Made by a program: the position numbers and the translations under genes
DNA from: Ruminococcus sp.
GTDB lineage: Bacteria > Bacillota > Clostridia > Oscillospirales > Ruminococcaceae
DNA: 64,000 bases
Reading direction: 5' to 3'
Assembly (NCBI GenBank): GCA_024697545.1
Contig: JAILFN010000009.1
Coordinates: forward strand, 108,026 to 172,025
In this document: in pieces, positions 6,879 through 14,996 of the stretch
Layout of the letters: each line of letters opens with the position of its first letter
Position numbering within the stretch: the stretch's first letter is position 1
Notes under the pieces: generated by a model
What the model was told of the DNA's origin: nothing
Seen by the model: only the letters and a program-made list of their open reading frames with translations
The model's database searches: none

Positions 6879-6901
6879 ATAGCGGTTTAGCGCTATTTTT
6901 C
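6879..6901 (+). terminator. Hairpin with T-run at the tepA transcript start
   Basis: ATAGCG (6879-6884) pairs with CGCTAT (6891-6896) and is followed by TTTTC. Because the expected +1 is near 6880, the new transcript would carry most of the left arm. The hairpin could be an early attenuator or a terminator for incoming upstream transcription. Confidence 0.45.
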
Positions 6902-7003
6902 GGACTGGCGCTCCCGCGGGGCGAAAAATGAAAGATTTTTTGCATATTTCGAGCCTTCTGTGTCAATACTACCCGATAAACAGCATCGGGAGAGTGATGG
7001 CAA

Positions 7004-7714
7004 ATGCAGCAAGGAACGGCAAGTGAAGAAAGGCTCTGCGACACGGGTGTATTTGTGCCCGACGGCGGCAAGATATGCACGCTGAGTATCATCGGGCAGA
7101 TAGAGGGGCATTATCTGCTCCCGCCCGACAGCAAGACCACAAAATATGAACACGTTATACCTCAGCTGGCGGCGGTCGAGCAGGACGCGGATATCGGCGG
7201 GCTGCTCGTGCTTATAAACACAGTCGGCGGCGACGTTGAGGCAGGGCTCGCGATAGCAGAGCTTATCGCGGGAATGAAGACCCACACCGCTTCGGTGGTG
7301 CTGGGCGGCGGGCATTCGATAGGCGTGCCGCTTGCGGTAAGTGCAGACAGATCATTTATAGTGCCGAGCGCCGCTATGACGGTACACCCCGTAAGGCTCA
7401 GCGGTCCCGTTTCGGCAACGCCGCAGACGGTGAGCTATTTTGCGCGTATGCAGCAGAGGATAGACGGATTCCTGCTCACCCATTCTCGGATAAGCGCGGA
7501 CAGGCTGTCCGAGCTTATGTTCGCAACAGACGACATCGCGGCAGATGTGGGTACGATAATCGACGGAGAAACGGCGGTCGGCTGCGGGCTGATAGATTCT
7601 ATCGGCAGCATTTCCGACGCGCTGGAATGGATAAACGGAGAGATAGAAATTGGCAGAAACAAAAAAGAAAACAACACAGACAAAAAAGACGGGCAGCAAG
7701 ACCGCGGCGGCTAA
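7004..7714 (+). CDS. tepA: ClpP-fold protease, TepA type
   Basis: A 236-residue protein of the ClpP/crotonase fold. Residues 62-80 (ADIGGLLVLINTVGGDVEA) form the substrate-binding strand region. Ser105 in GGGHSIGVPLA and His128 in MTVHPVR fit the serine-histidine catalytic pair of ClpP-like enzymes. It differs from true ClpP, and in Bacillus the equivalent gene (ymfB/tepA) also sits directly before spoIIIE, which is the layout here. The role may be signal-peptide or membrane-protein degradation, but the substrate is not known. ATG at 7004 follows GGGAGAG by nine bases. The gene overlaps ftsK by 65 bp. Its C-terminus is a Lys/Asp/Gln-rich tail. Confidence 0.85.
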   Translation: MQQGTASEERLCDTGVFVPDGGKICTLSIIGQIEGHYLLPPDSKTTKYEHVIPQLAAVEQDADIGGLLVLINTVGGDVEAGLAIAELIAGMKTHTASVVLGGGHSIGVPLAVSADRSFIVPSAAMTVHPVRLSGPVSATPQTVSYFARMQQRIDGFLLTHSRISADRLSELMFATDDIAADVGTIIDGETAVGCGLIDSIGSISDALEWINGEIEIGRNKKENNTDKKDGQQDRGG

Positions 7715-10292
7715 AAAGACTGCTTCGGGAGGCAGCAGGGCAAAGCCCGCAGCCTCCGACAACACCGAAGCGAAGTTCCGCGAAAGACGCCGCTTCTGGT
7801 CGCTGATACTCTTCTTTTTCGGGATATTTGAAACGCTGCTGGCGTTCATCAAGGGCGACGGCCTCTGGGCGGTGCTTTATGAGTTCAACCGCGGCATGAT
7901 GGGTGCTTCGGTTTTTGTATTCGGTATATTCATTATATATATGGCGCTGACCATCGCGGGAGAGAAGTCGAAGAACGCCGTCATCGCGCAGGCGCTGCAA
8001 GGCATAGTTATGTTTTTCCTGCTCTCGGGCGCATCGCAGATATTCTTCGGCGGAAAGATAGGCAGCGGCAGTTTCAAGGACGTTATAGCAGACCTATACG
8101 ACGAGGGAACGGAGCTGAGGGGCGGCGGAGTTTCAGGCGGCATCGTCGGGCGCACCTTGCAGACCTACTTCGGGCAGACGGGTGCGGCTATCATCATCGT
8201 CATGCTGATACTGCTCTTTGCACTTCTGCTCTCTGACGTTACCCTGCCGCAGCTGCTCGGCTGGATAACCAAGCCTGTGGTAGGCGGCGCAAAGGCTCTG
8301 AAGGAAGACCGTGCCGAGCACATCTACGAGCGCGAACAGCGTGAGCAGGAGATGCCGCACTACACCGAACCTGCGCCCGCACCCGCACCCAGGCGCGAGC
8401 GCGGCAGCCGTACATTCAAAAAGCGCAGCGTTGACTTCGCGAAGGTGCATCAGGCTCAGCTGGAAAAGCTGCGCCTTGAAGAGGAAGCCGCCAAGGAACG
8501 TGCGGCTGAGTTTGAAAAGGGCGCGGACATAATGATCGGCAAGCCGGTCGAGCAGGCTGACGAATGGGCACAGACCCCGAACGTCGAGGACACCGCCCCC
8601 GAAAAGTCCGAATCTGCCGAAGAGGAGAAAAAGCCGGCAAGCAAAAAGGCAGAACGCGCAAAACAGGTCAATGAAGAAAAGCAGAAGCTCGCAGACCAGA
8701 TACGCCTGAACGAGCTTATCCGCAAGGCGGCGGGCGAGCCCGCAAGACCCAAGCCCGTACTTATCGAGCCTGACGGACAGACTACACTTTTTGGATCGGA
8801 TGGTGCGGAAAAGGCTGATACATATGTATTCCCTCCCGTTGAGCTTTTAAAGGAATCAAAGCGTACAAGCTCGGAGGAGGAGATACAGCGCGAGATACAG
8901 GACAAGTCAACAAAGCTGGTCGAGACACTCGAGACCTTCGGCGTAAAGACCCGCATAATCGGCATTCACCGCGGTCCTGCCGTTACAAGGTACGAATTGC
9001 AGCCTGCGGCGGGCGTTAAGGTAAAGCAGGTAACGAGCCTTGCGGACGACATAGCATTAAACCTTGCCGCAGACAGCGTCCGTATCGAAGCGCCTATACC
9101 CGGCAAGCCCGCTATCGGTATCGAGATACCTAACATACACCGCGACAGCGTATCCATGCGCGAGCTTATCGACAGCGATGACTACCGCCGCGCAAAGGGC
9201 AAGCTTTCATTCGCGGTCGGCAAGGACATCGAAGGCAACATCGTTATCGGCAACATAGCTTCGATGCCGCATATGCTCATCGCGGGCACTACAGGCTCGG
9301 GTAAGTCGGTATTCACAAACTCGATAATACTCAACATACTCTTCCACGCTTCCCCCGACGAGGTGAAGCTGATACTCATCGACCCGAAGAAGGTCGAGTT
9401 CCCGATGTACAACGGGATACCGCATCTGCTGATCCCCGTTGTCACCGAGCCCCTCAAAGCGGCGGGAGCGCTCGGCTGGGCGGTGAACGAGATGATGCGC
9501 CGCTACAAGCTTTTTGAGGCAAACGGCACCAAGAACCTCGAAGACTACAACGAGATGGTAGCGGAGATGATAGCCAACGACCCCGACTGCGAACGCACTC
9601 CGCTGCCGCAGATAGTGATCGTGGTAGACGAGTTCGCAGACCTTATGCTCGCGGCGAAGAACGAAGTCGAAGAAAGCGTCATGAGACTGGCGCAGCTGGC
9701 GCGTGCTGCGGGTATGCATATGCTCATAGCAACACAGTCGCCGCGAGTTGACGTACTCACGGGACTTATCAAGGCGAACATACCCTCGCGTACCGCGCTG
9801 ATGGTATCGAACAACACCGACTCGCGAGTAATACTTGACGAGGTCGGCGCCGAGAAGCTGCTGGGCAAGGGCGATATGCTCTACAAGCCGGTAGGCTTCC
9901 CGAAGCCTATGCGTATACAGTCGGGCTTTGCATCTACTGCCGAGATACGCGAGATCGTAAGCTTTTTGAAAAACGAGCACGGCTCGAGCTACGATCAGGA
10001 GGTAGTACACGAGGTCGAGCAGAATATGCCAAAGCCGAAGGACGACGACGGCGCGGATATATCCATAAACCCCGACGACGATCTTGTGAATCAGGCGATA
10101 ACGATAATCGTAGAGACAGGCAACGCTTCGACTGCATTTTTGCAGCGCAAGCTGAAGCTCGGCTTCCCCCGTGCCGCCCGCATAATGGACGACATAGAAG
10201 CGATGGGCATAATAGGTCCGCAGGAGGGCGCAAAGCCGAGAAAGATACTGCTGACCAAAGAAGAATGGTACGAGCGTCAGGGTAAAGAATAG
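7650..10292 (+). CDS. ftsK: DNA translocase FtsK/SpoIIIE
   Basis: An 880-residue protein. The TTG start at 7650 follows GGAGAG by seven bases and lies inside tepA. A basic N-terminus is followed by four membrane helices (about residues 49-68, 83-101, 112-128, 178-196), a long charged linker (about 205-400), then the RecA-like motor with Walker A GTTGSGKS at residues 546-553, Walker B IVIVVDEFADLM, and the C-terminal winged-helix gamma domain (about 815-875) that reads polar DNA sequences. It pumps chromosome DNA through the division or sporulation septum. The tepA neighbour and the spore genes nearby would fit SpoIIIE use, but FtsK and SpoIIIE cannot be separated by sequence reading. Confidence 0.95.
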   Translation: MAETKKKTTQTKKTGSKTAAAKKTASGGSRAKPAASDNTEAKFRERRRFWSLILFFFGIFETLLAFIKGDGLWAVLYEFNRGMMGASVFVFGIFIIYMALTIAGEKSKNAVIAQALQGIVMFFLLSGASQIFFGGKIGSGSFKDVIADLYDEGTELRGGGVSGGIVGRTLQTYFGQTGAAIIIVMLILLFALLLSDVTLPQLLGWITKPVVGGAKALKEDRAEHIYEREQREQEMPHYTEPAPAPAPRRERGSRTFKKRSVDFAKVHQAQLEKLRLEEEAAKERAAEFEKGADIMIGKPVEQADEWAQTPNVEDTAPEKSESAEEEKKPASKKAERAKQVNEEKQKLADQIRLNELIRKAAGEPARPKPVLIEPDGQTTLFGSDGAEKADTYVFPPVELLKESKRTSSEEEIQREIQDKSTKLVETLETFGVKTRIIGIHRGPAVTRYELQPAAGVKVKQVTSLADDIALNLAADSVRIEAPIPGKPAIGIEIPNIHRDSVSMRELIDSDDYRRAKGKLSFAVGKDIEGNIVIGNIASMPHMLIAGTTGSGKSVFTNSIILNILFHASPDEVKLILIDPKKVEFPMYNGIPHLLIPVVTEPLKAAGALGWAVNEMMRRYKLFEANGTKNLEDYNEMVAEMIANDPDCERTPLPQIVIVVDEFADLMLAAKNEVEESVMRLAQLARAAGMHMLIATQSPRVDVLTGLIKANIPSRTALMVSNNTDSRVILDEVGAEKLLGKGDMLYKPVGFPKPMRIQSGFASTAEIREIVSFLKNEHGSSYDQEVVHEVEQNMPKPKDDDGADISINPDDDLVNQAITIIVETGNASTAFLQRKLKLGFPRAARIMDDIEAMGIIGPQEGAKPRKILLTKEEWYERQGKE

Positions 10293-10322
10293 CGGGTGCA
10301 GCGGCGCGACGCTGCCGAGGTC

Positions 10323-10536
10323 CTTAGGGCGAGGAGCCCTAAGCGGGAGTTTGAGGGCGGCGCCCTCAAGTGTGCCAACGGCACACAAAAAAATCGGCAC
10401 CCAAAACCCCCATCCCGCCTAAAGCCACCCCACAAACAGTTGCGACTACATAACAAGAACCCCACCAATGCCGATTTTAATTGGACGAGAGAGCAAAGCG
10501 ATTCGAGTCCAACCCCCAATTGCACCAAAGGTGCAA
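10323..10536 (+). repeat. Dispersed multi-hairpin intergenic element, copy A
   Basis: The ftsK-ygiQ gap holds a series of perfect hairpins with short loops: CTTAGGGC/GCCCTAAG (10323-10343), TTGAGGGC/GCCCTCAA (10351-10369, loop GGC), GTGTGCC/GGCACAC (10370-10386, loop AAC), then a 34-base core at 10479-10512 bounded by TTGGAC/GTCCAA, then TTGCACC/GGTGCAA (10520-10536, loop AAA). The core and the GTGTGCC hairpin recur in the same order and orientation at 43758-43898 on the minus strand. No reading frame or terminal T-run explains it. Between 10387 and 10478 I see only C-rich, unstructured sequence. Confidence 0.75.
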
Positions 10537-10579
10537 CCAAGCCCCCACAAACACTCCCGCAAAAAGAGGTGACACCACA

Positions 10580-12490
10580 ATGTTTATGCCGATATCAAAA
10601 GAGGATATGAAAGAACGCGGTATAACGCAGCTGGATTTTGTCTACATAATCGGCGACGCTTATGTGGATCACCCCAGCTTCGGGGCGGCGATAATCTCGC
10701 ACGTTCTGCACGCTCACGGATATACCGTCGGGATAATAGCACAGCCCGACTGGCACGACCCTAAGTCTGTCATGAGGCTCGGCAAGCCGCGGCTCGCATG
10801 GCTGGTCTCGGCAGGAAATATCGACTCTATGGTGGCGCATTATACCGTTGCGAAGAAAAAGCGTTCGGACGATGCTTACTCGGCGGGCGGAAAGGGCGGA
10901 CAGCGCCCCGACAGAGCTGCGACCGTTTACTGCAAAATGTGCCGCGCCGCAGCCCCCGAGATCCCGATACTGACGGGCGGGCTTGAAGTCTCGCTCAGGC
11001 GCTTCGCGCATTATGATTACTGGAAGAACACCGTCATGCCCTCCGTCATGGTGGACAGCGGTGCGGATATACTTATGTTCGGCATGGGCGAACATTCCAT
11101 CGTTGAGCTTGCCGACAGGCTGAATGCGGGCGAGGACGTGCATTCCATAAGGGACGTGCGCGGCACCTGCTACCTCTGCGACCCGAAGGAGACTCCATAC
11201 GGCGCGGTGCAGTGCCCCTCATTCAAGGAAGTAAGCGAGAGCAGGGAGATGTACGCCAAAGCCTGCCGCATACAGTACGACTGGCAGGACGAGGTATACG
11301 GCAGGACGATAATACAGCGCCACGGCGATAAGATGCTGGTGCAGAATTCCCCCGCGATATCCCTCACAACAGAGGAGCTTGACGAGGTATACTCGCTGCC
11401 CTACGAACGCACCTACCACCCCTGCTACGAAAAGGTCGGCGGCGTGCCCTCCATCGAAGAGGTCCGCTTCTCCATCACCCACAACCGCGGCTGCTTCGGG
11501 TTCTGCAACTTCTGCTCGATAGCGCTGCATCAGGGGCGAAAGGTCACCGTCCGCAGCGAGGAGTCGATAATTGAAGAGGCGGTAGAGCTGACAAAGCTCC
11601 CCGACTTCAAGGGCTACATACACGATGTCGGCGGACCTACCGCCAATTTCAGACTGCCGAGCTGCCAAAAGCAGCTGAAAGCGGGGCTCTGCAAGGGCAA
11701 AAAATGTCTGGCTCCAAAGCCCTGCCCGAATTTGCAGGTAGACCACAGCGAATACCTGCATCTGCTGAGAAAGTTAAGAGAGATCGACGGTGTCAAGAAG
11801 GTATTCATACGCTCGGGCATCCGCTACGACTACCTCATCGAGGACAAGGACGAGGAGTTCATGAACGAGCTTGTACAGCACCACATAAGCGGACAGCTGC
11901 GCGTAGCACCCGAACACTGCTCGGCTATCGTGCTCGACAGGATGGGCAAGCCGCACATCGAAGCCTACAAGCGGTTCCAGAAGAAATTCTATGAGATAAA
12001 CGGCAGGACGGGCAAAAAGCAGTACCTTGTGCCGTATCTGATGTCATCACACCCCGGCAGCGGGCTGAAGGAAGCCGTTGAGCTGGCGCTGTTCCTGAAA
12101 GAAAACAGCATACACCCCGATCAGGTGCAGGACTTCTATCCCACCCCCGGCACGCTCTCGACCTGTATGTTCTACACGGGTCTTGACCCTTACACCATGC
12201 AGCCCGTATACATCGAAAAAGACCCGAAGCGGAAGGCGATGCAGCGTGTGCTGCTGCAATATTTCAAGCCCGAGAACCGCCGCAAGGTGATAGAAGCGCT
12301 GATCGCGGCGGGCAGAGAGGATCTCATCGGGCACGGCGAGGGCAAGCTCGTCCCACCCGATGCAGAATATATGCGCGAAAAGCGCAGCAGAGAGAACGCC
12401 CCCCGCGGCAGGCAGAACTCCGCGCGCGGCGGCAGACCCGCCCGCTCCGACAACAGGGGCAAGGGCGGCAAAAAGAAGAAAAAGAGGTGA
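10580..12490 (+). CDS. YgiQ-family radical SAM protein
   Basis: A 636-residue protein starting at ATG 10580 after GAGGTGA; the open frame continues upstream but through the repeat element, without a start signal. The N-terminal UPF0313/YgiQ region includes DFVYIIGDAYVDHPSFG. The radical SAM cluster is RGCFGFCNFCS (CxxxCxxC), followed by the VGGPTANF and RVAPEHCS segments typical of YgiQ. The C-terminus is a basic Arg/Gly/Lys tail that looks nucleic-acid binding. The reaction of YgiQ proteins is not settled as far as I know. The stop codon overlaps the ribosome binding site of the next small gene. Confidence 0.92.
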   Translation: MFMPISKEDMKERGITQLDFVYIIGDAYVDHPSFGAAIISHVLHAHGYTVGIIAQPDWHDPKSVMRLGKPRLAWLVSAGNIDSMVAHYTVAKKKRSDDAYSAGGKGGQRPDRAATVYCKMCRAAAPEIPILTGGLEVSLRRFAHYDYWKNTVMPSVMVDSGADILMFGMGEHSIVELADRLNAGEDVHSIRDVRGTCYLCDPKETPYGAVQCPSFKEVSESREMYAKACRIQYDWQDEVYGRTIIQRHGDKMLVQNSPAISLTTEELDEVYSLPYERTYHPCYEKVGGVPSIEEVRFSITHNRGCFGFCNFCSIALHQGRKVTVRSEESIIEEAVELTKLPDFKGYIHDVGGPTANFRLPSCQKQLKAGLCKGKKCLAPKPCPNLQVDHSEYLHLLRKLREIDGVKKVFIRSGIRYDYLIEDKDEEFMNELVQHHISGQLRVAPEHCSAIVLDRMGKPHIEAYKRFQKKFYEINGRTGKKQYLVPYLMSSHPGSGLKEAVELALFLKENSIHPDQVQDFYPTPGTLSTCMFYTGLDPYTMQPVYIEKDPKRKAMQRVLLQYFKPENRRKVIEALIAAGREDLIGHGEGKLVPPDAEYMREKRSRENAPRGRQNSARGGRPARSDNRGKGGKKKKKR

Positions 12491-12496
12491 TCCGGT

Positions 12497-12679
12497 TTGG
12501 CTCATAAAGATCACCGACCGAACAGGGACTTCCTGCGTCAGCTGATACGCGCACTTATCGTTCTCGCACTTGCTGTCGCGGTGCTCATTATAAGCAGCAG
12601 CGAAAAAGCTGTCAGGAAAATAAAGAAGACCATCGGCTTGCAGCAAGCTGCTGCCGTATCTGTATCGGCAGAAATATAA
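12497..12679 (+). CDS. Small single-pass membrane protein, coupled to ygiQ
   Basis: A 60-residue protein starting with TTG at 12497. GAGGTGA ends six bases upstream and contains the stop codon of ygiQ, so translation is very probably coupled. The N-terminus is basic (MAHKDHRPNRDFLRQLIR). One membrane helix follows at about residues 18-35 (ALIVLALAVAVLIIS), then a basic segment and an Ala/Val/Ser tail. I do not recognise a family. A cytoplasmic N-terminus followed by a membrane helix and short outer tail is the simplest topology, but the positive charges on both sides make it uncertain. Confidence 0.6.
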   Translation: MAHKDHRPNRDFLRQLIRALIVLALAVAVLIISSSEKAVRKIKKTIGLQQAAAVSVSAEI

Positions 12680-12713
12680 AGGCGACACCCTGTATCTTTC
12701 GGAGGCGAAGAAA

Positions 12714-13577
12714 ATGGAAAAGGATCTATTTACACTTATAAACGAGCAGATGGACTCGCTCTCGAAGGGACACAAAGCCATCGCGCGTTTTATGCTCGAG
12801 CATTATGACAAGGCGGCGTTCATGACGGCACAGAAGCTGGGGCGCACCGTCGGGGTGAGCGAATCCACCGTCGTGAGATTTGCGTCTATGCTCGGCTTTG
12901 AAGGCTACCCCGAGCTCCAGCGCTCGCTTCAGGAGCTTATGCGAAACAAGCTAACCGCCGTTCAGCGCATCGAGGTCACGAACGACAGCCTTTCGGGCGA
13001 GGACGTGCTGAAGCAGGTGCTCACCCGCGATATCGAAAAGATACGCCTCACCCTTGAAGCCTGCCCCGAGGAAGCTTTCCTTTCGGCGGTAAAGGCTATC
13101 GAAAGCTCAAATACCATATACATACTGGGTGCACGCTCGGCAGAACCGCTCGCATCATTCCTGAACTACTATTTTTCGCGTATGTTCCCGCAGGTAAAGC
13201 AGGTGCGCTGCACCACCACGAGCGAGCTTTTTGAGCAGGTGATGCGTATAGACGAGCGTGATGTCATGATCGGCATATCCTTCCCACGCTATTCAAAGCA
13301 GACGGTGAAGATACTGAAATTCGCAAAGTCGCGCAGGTCGCACGTTATCGCTATAACCGACTCGAACAAATCGCCCCTTGCGGAATATGCCGACGATCTT
13401 CTGATCGCGCGAAGCGACATGAACTCCTTCGCGGATTCTCTCGTAGCGCCGCTGAGCCTTATCAACGCGCTCATCGCGGCACTTTCCATAAGCTCCGCCG
13501 AAAAGGTGCGTCAGAGCTTTGAAAAGCTCGAAGCCATATGGCAGGAGAACGACGTTTACGAGGGGAATCAGGTATAA
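12714..13577 (+). CDS. MurR/RpiR-family transcriptional regulator
   Basis: A 287-residue protein. The N-terminal helix-turn-helix domain (residues 1-80) includes HKAIARFMLEHYDKAAFMT and TVGVSESTVVRFASMLGFEGYPELQ, the RpiR signature. The C-terminal SIS domain (about 110-260) binds phosphosugars in this family. It starts at ATG 12714 after CGGAGGCGAAG. It lies 34 bp downstream of the small membrane protein and 36 bp before the HI0933-type gene, so it may be part of one operon from ygiQ onward. The effector and targets cannot be read from the neighbourhood, which has no obvious sugar-phosphate genes. Confidence 0.9.
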   Translation: MEKDLFTLINEQMDSLSKGHKAIARFMLEHYDKAAFMTAQKLGRTVGVSESTVVRFASMLGFEGYPELQRSLQELMRNKLTAVQRIEVTNDSLSGEDVLKQVLTRDIEKIRLTLEACPEEAFLSAVKAIESSNTIYILGARSAEPLASFLNYYFSRMFPQVKQVRCTTTSELFEQVMRIDERDVMIGISFPRYSKQTVKILKFAKSRRSHVIAITDSNKSPLAEYADDLLIARSDMNSFADSLVAPLSLINALIAALSISSAEKVRQSFEKLEAIWQENDVYEGNQV

Positions 13578-13613
13578 AAAACAACCAAAAGCATTTTCAA
13601 GGAGTTTCGAGCT

Positions 13614-14840
13614 ATGCATACAGAGATATTCATAATAGGCGCAGGAGCCGCGGGGCTTATGTGCGCCGTGCAGGCGGCGTGGCTCGGGCATGAGGTAGTT
13701 GTCGCCGAGCATGAGCGGCATCCCGCGCAGAAGCTGAACATCACGGGAAAGGGGCGCTGCAACGTCACCAACAACTGCGATGTGCAGACTGTGCTGAACA
13801 ACATACCGCGCAATTCAAAGTTCCTCTATTCGGCGCTGAGCCGCTTTACGCCCGAGGATACTATGGCTTTCTTCGAGTCTCTCGGGGTGGAACTGAAAAC
13901 CGAGCGGGGCAACCGCGTTTTCCCCGTCAGCGACAGCGCCAAGGACATTTCGGGCGCTCTGATAAACGCCGCTAAGAACGCGGGAGTTCGGTTCGTCCGC
14001 GATGACATTCGTTCGCTCATGATCGAGGACGGGAGCTGCATCGGCGCGCGCGGGAGGACGGAGGAATACTTCGCCGACAGAGTAGTGGTCGCGACGGGCG
14101 GGCTTTCCTACCCGAAGACAGGCTCGGACGGCTCGGGCTACAAGCTCGCAAGGCAGGCAGGTCACAGCGTAACGGAATGCCTGGGCTCGCTGGTCGGGGT
14201 CGAGATGTACGGTTCTGACTGCGCCAAGGCTATGGGGCTTTCGCTGAAAAACTGCGGTCTGACCGTTCGCGACAACACCTCGGGCAAGGCAGTCTACCGC
14301 GAGCAGGGGGAGATGCTCTTTACCCACTTCGGTATGTCGGGACCGCTGGTGCTTTCAGCCTCGGCGCACATGGAGAACATCGAAAAGGGCAGGTACAGCC
14401 TGCTGATAGACTTCAAGCCCGCGCTGGACGAGGAAAAGCTGGACGAGCGTATACTGCGCGACTTCGGCGACGTACCGAACCGCGATTTCGGCAACTCGCT
14501 CGGCAGACTTCTCCCCGCGAGCATCATACCCGTGATGATATCCCGCTCGGGCATCAGCGAGGTCAAGAAGGTAAACCAGATAACCCGCGCCGAACGTGAA
14601 AAGCTCGTCCGCACGATAAAGAGCTTCGAGCTTGAAGTCAAAGGACTGCGCCCCGTTGAGGAAGCGATAATCACCCGCGGCGGCGTTGAGGTAAAGGAGA
14701 TCTCCCCAAAAACGATGGAGTCAAAGCTTGTAAAGGGACTGCATTTCATCGGTGAGGTGATCGACGCGGACGCTTATACGGGCGGCTTCAATCTGCAAAT
14801 AGCATGGGCAACGGCATATGCTGCGGCAGAGAGCTTCTGA
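13614..14840 (+). CDS. HI0933/BaiN-family flavoprotein
   Basis: A 408-residue NAD(P)/FAD-binding oxidoreductase. The N-terminal FIIGAGAAGLMCAVQAAWLG dinucleotide motif, QKLNITGKGRCNVTNN near residues 42-57, GGLSYPKTGSDGSGY in the middle, and the ITRGGVEVKEISPKTMESK and GEVIDADAYTGGFNLQ blocks at the end are the signature of the HI0933/YhiN/BaiN family. Some relatives reduce bile-acid intermediates, but most are uncharacterised, and I do not assign that reaction. ATG 13614 follows AAGGAG. It ends the run of genes that begins with ygiQ. Confidence 0.92.
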   Translation: MHTEIFIIGAGAAGLMCAVQAAWLGHEVVVAEHERHPAQKLNITGKGRCNVTNNCDVQTVLNNIPRNSKFLYSALSRFTPEDTMAFFESLGVELKTERGNRVFPVSDSAKDISGALINAAKNAGVRFVRDDIRSLMIEDGSCIGARGRTEEYFADRVVVATGGLSYPKTGSDGSGYKLARQAGHSVTECLGSLVGVEMYGSDCAKAMGLSLKNCGLTVRDNTSGKAVYREQGEMLFTHFGMSGPLVLSASAHMENIEKGRYSLLIDFKPALDEEKLDERILRDFGDVPNRDFGNSLGRLLPASIIPVMISRSGISEVKKVNQITRAEREKLVRTIKSFELEVKGLRPVEEAIITRGGVEVKEISPKTMESKLVKGLHFIGEVIDADAYTGGFNLQIAWATAYAAAESF

Positions 14841-14922
14841 TCCTGAAAACGGCAGCCGACACCCGCCGTTTGGGAATGAACAAGAAAGATCTGTGATAAG
14901 CAAATGATTTTTTCGGGAGCAC

Positions 14923-14951
14923 TTGATTTTATCCCGAAAATCGTGTATAAT
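14923..14951 (+). promoter_or_regulatory. Promoter of cmk-plsC/ispH-rpsA
   Basis: TTGATT (14923-14928) and TATAAT (14946-14951) are 17 bp apart. A TTTTCGGGA/TCCCGAAAA inverted repeat (about 14908-14940) straddles the -35 box and could be an operator. Confidence 0.75.
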
Positions 14952-14996
14952 ATATGTATGTGAAAACACCCTGCGGGGGATAAGGAGTAAAAGGAT

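Noticed and set aside
9207..10400. Long minus-strand open frame opposite the ftsK motor domain
   Set aside because: It mirrors the codon bias of ftsK, encodes a Tyr/Arg/His-rich sequence with no family features, and lacks a start signal.
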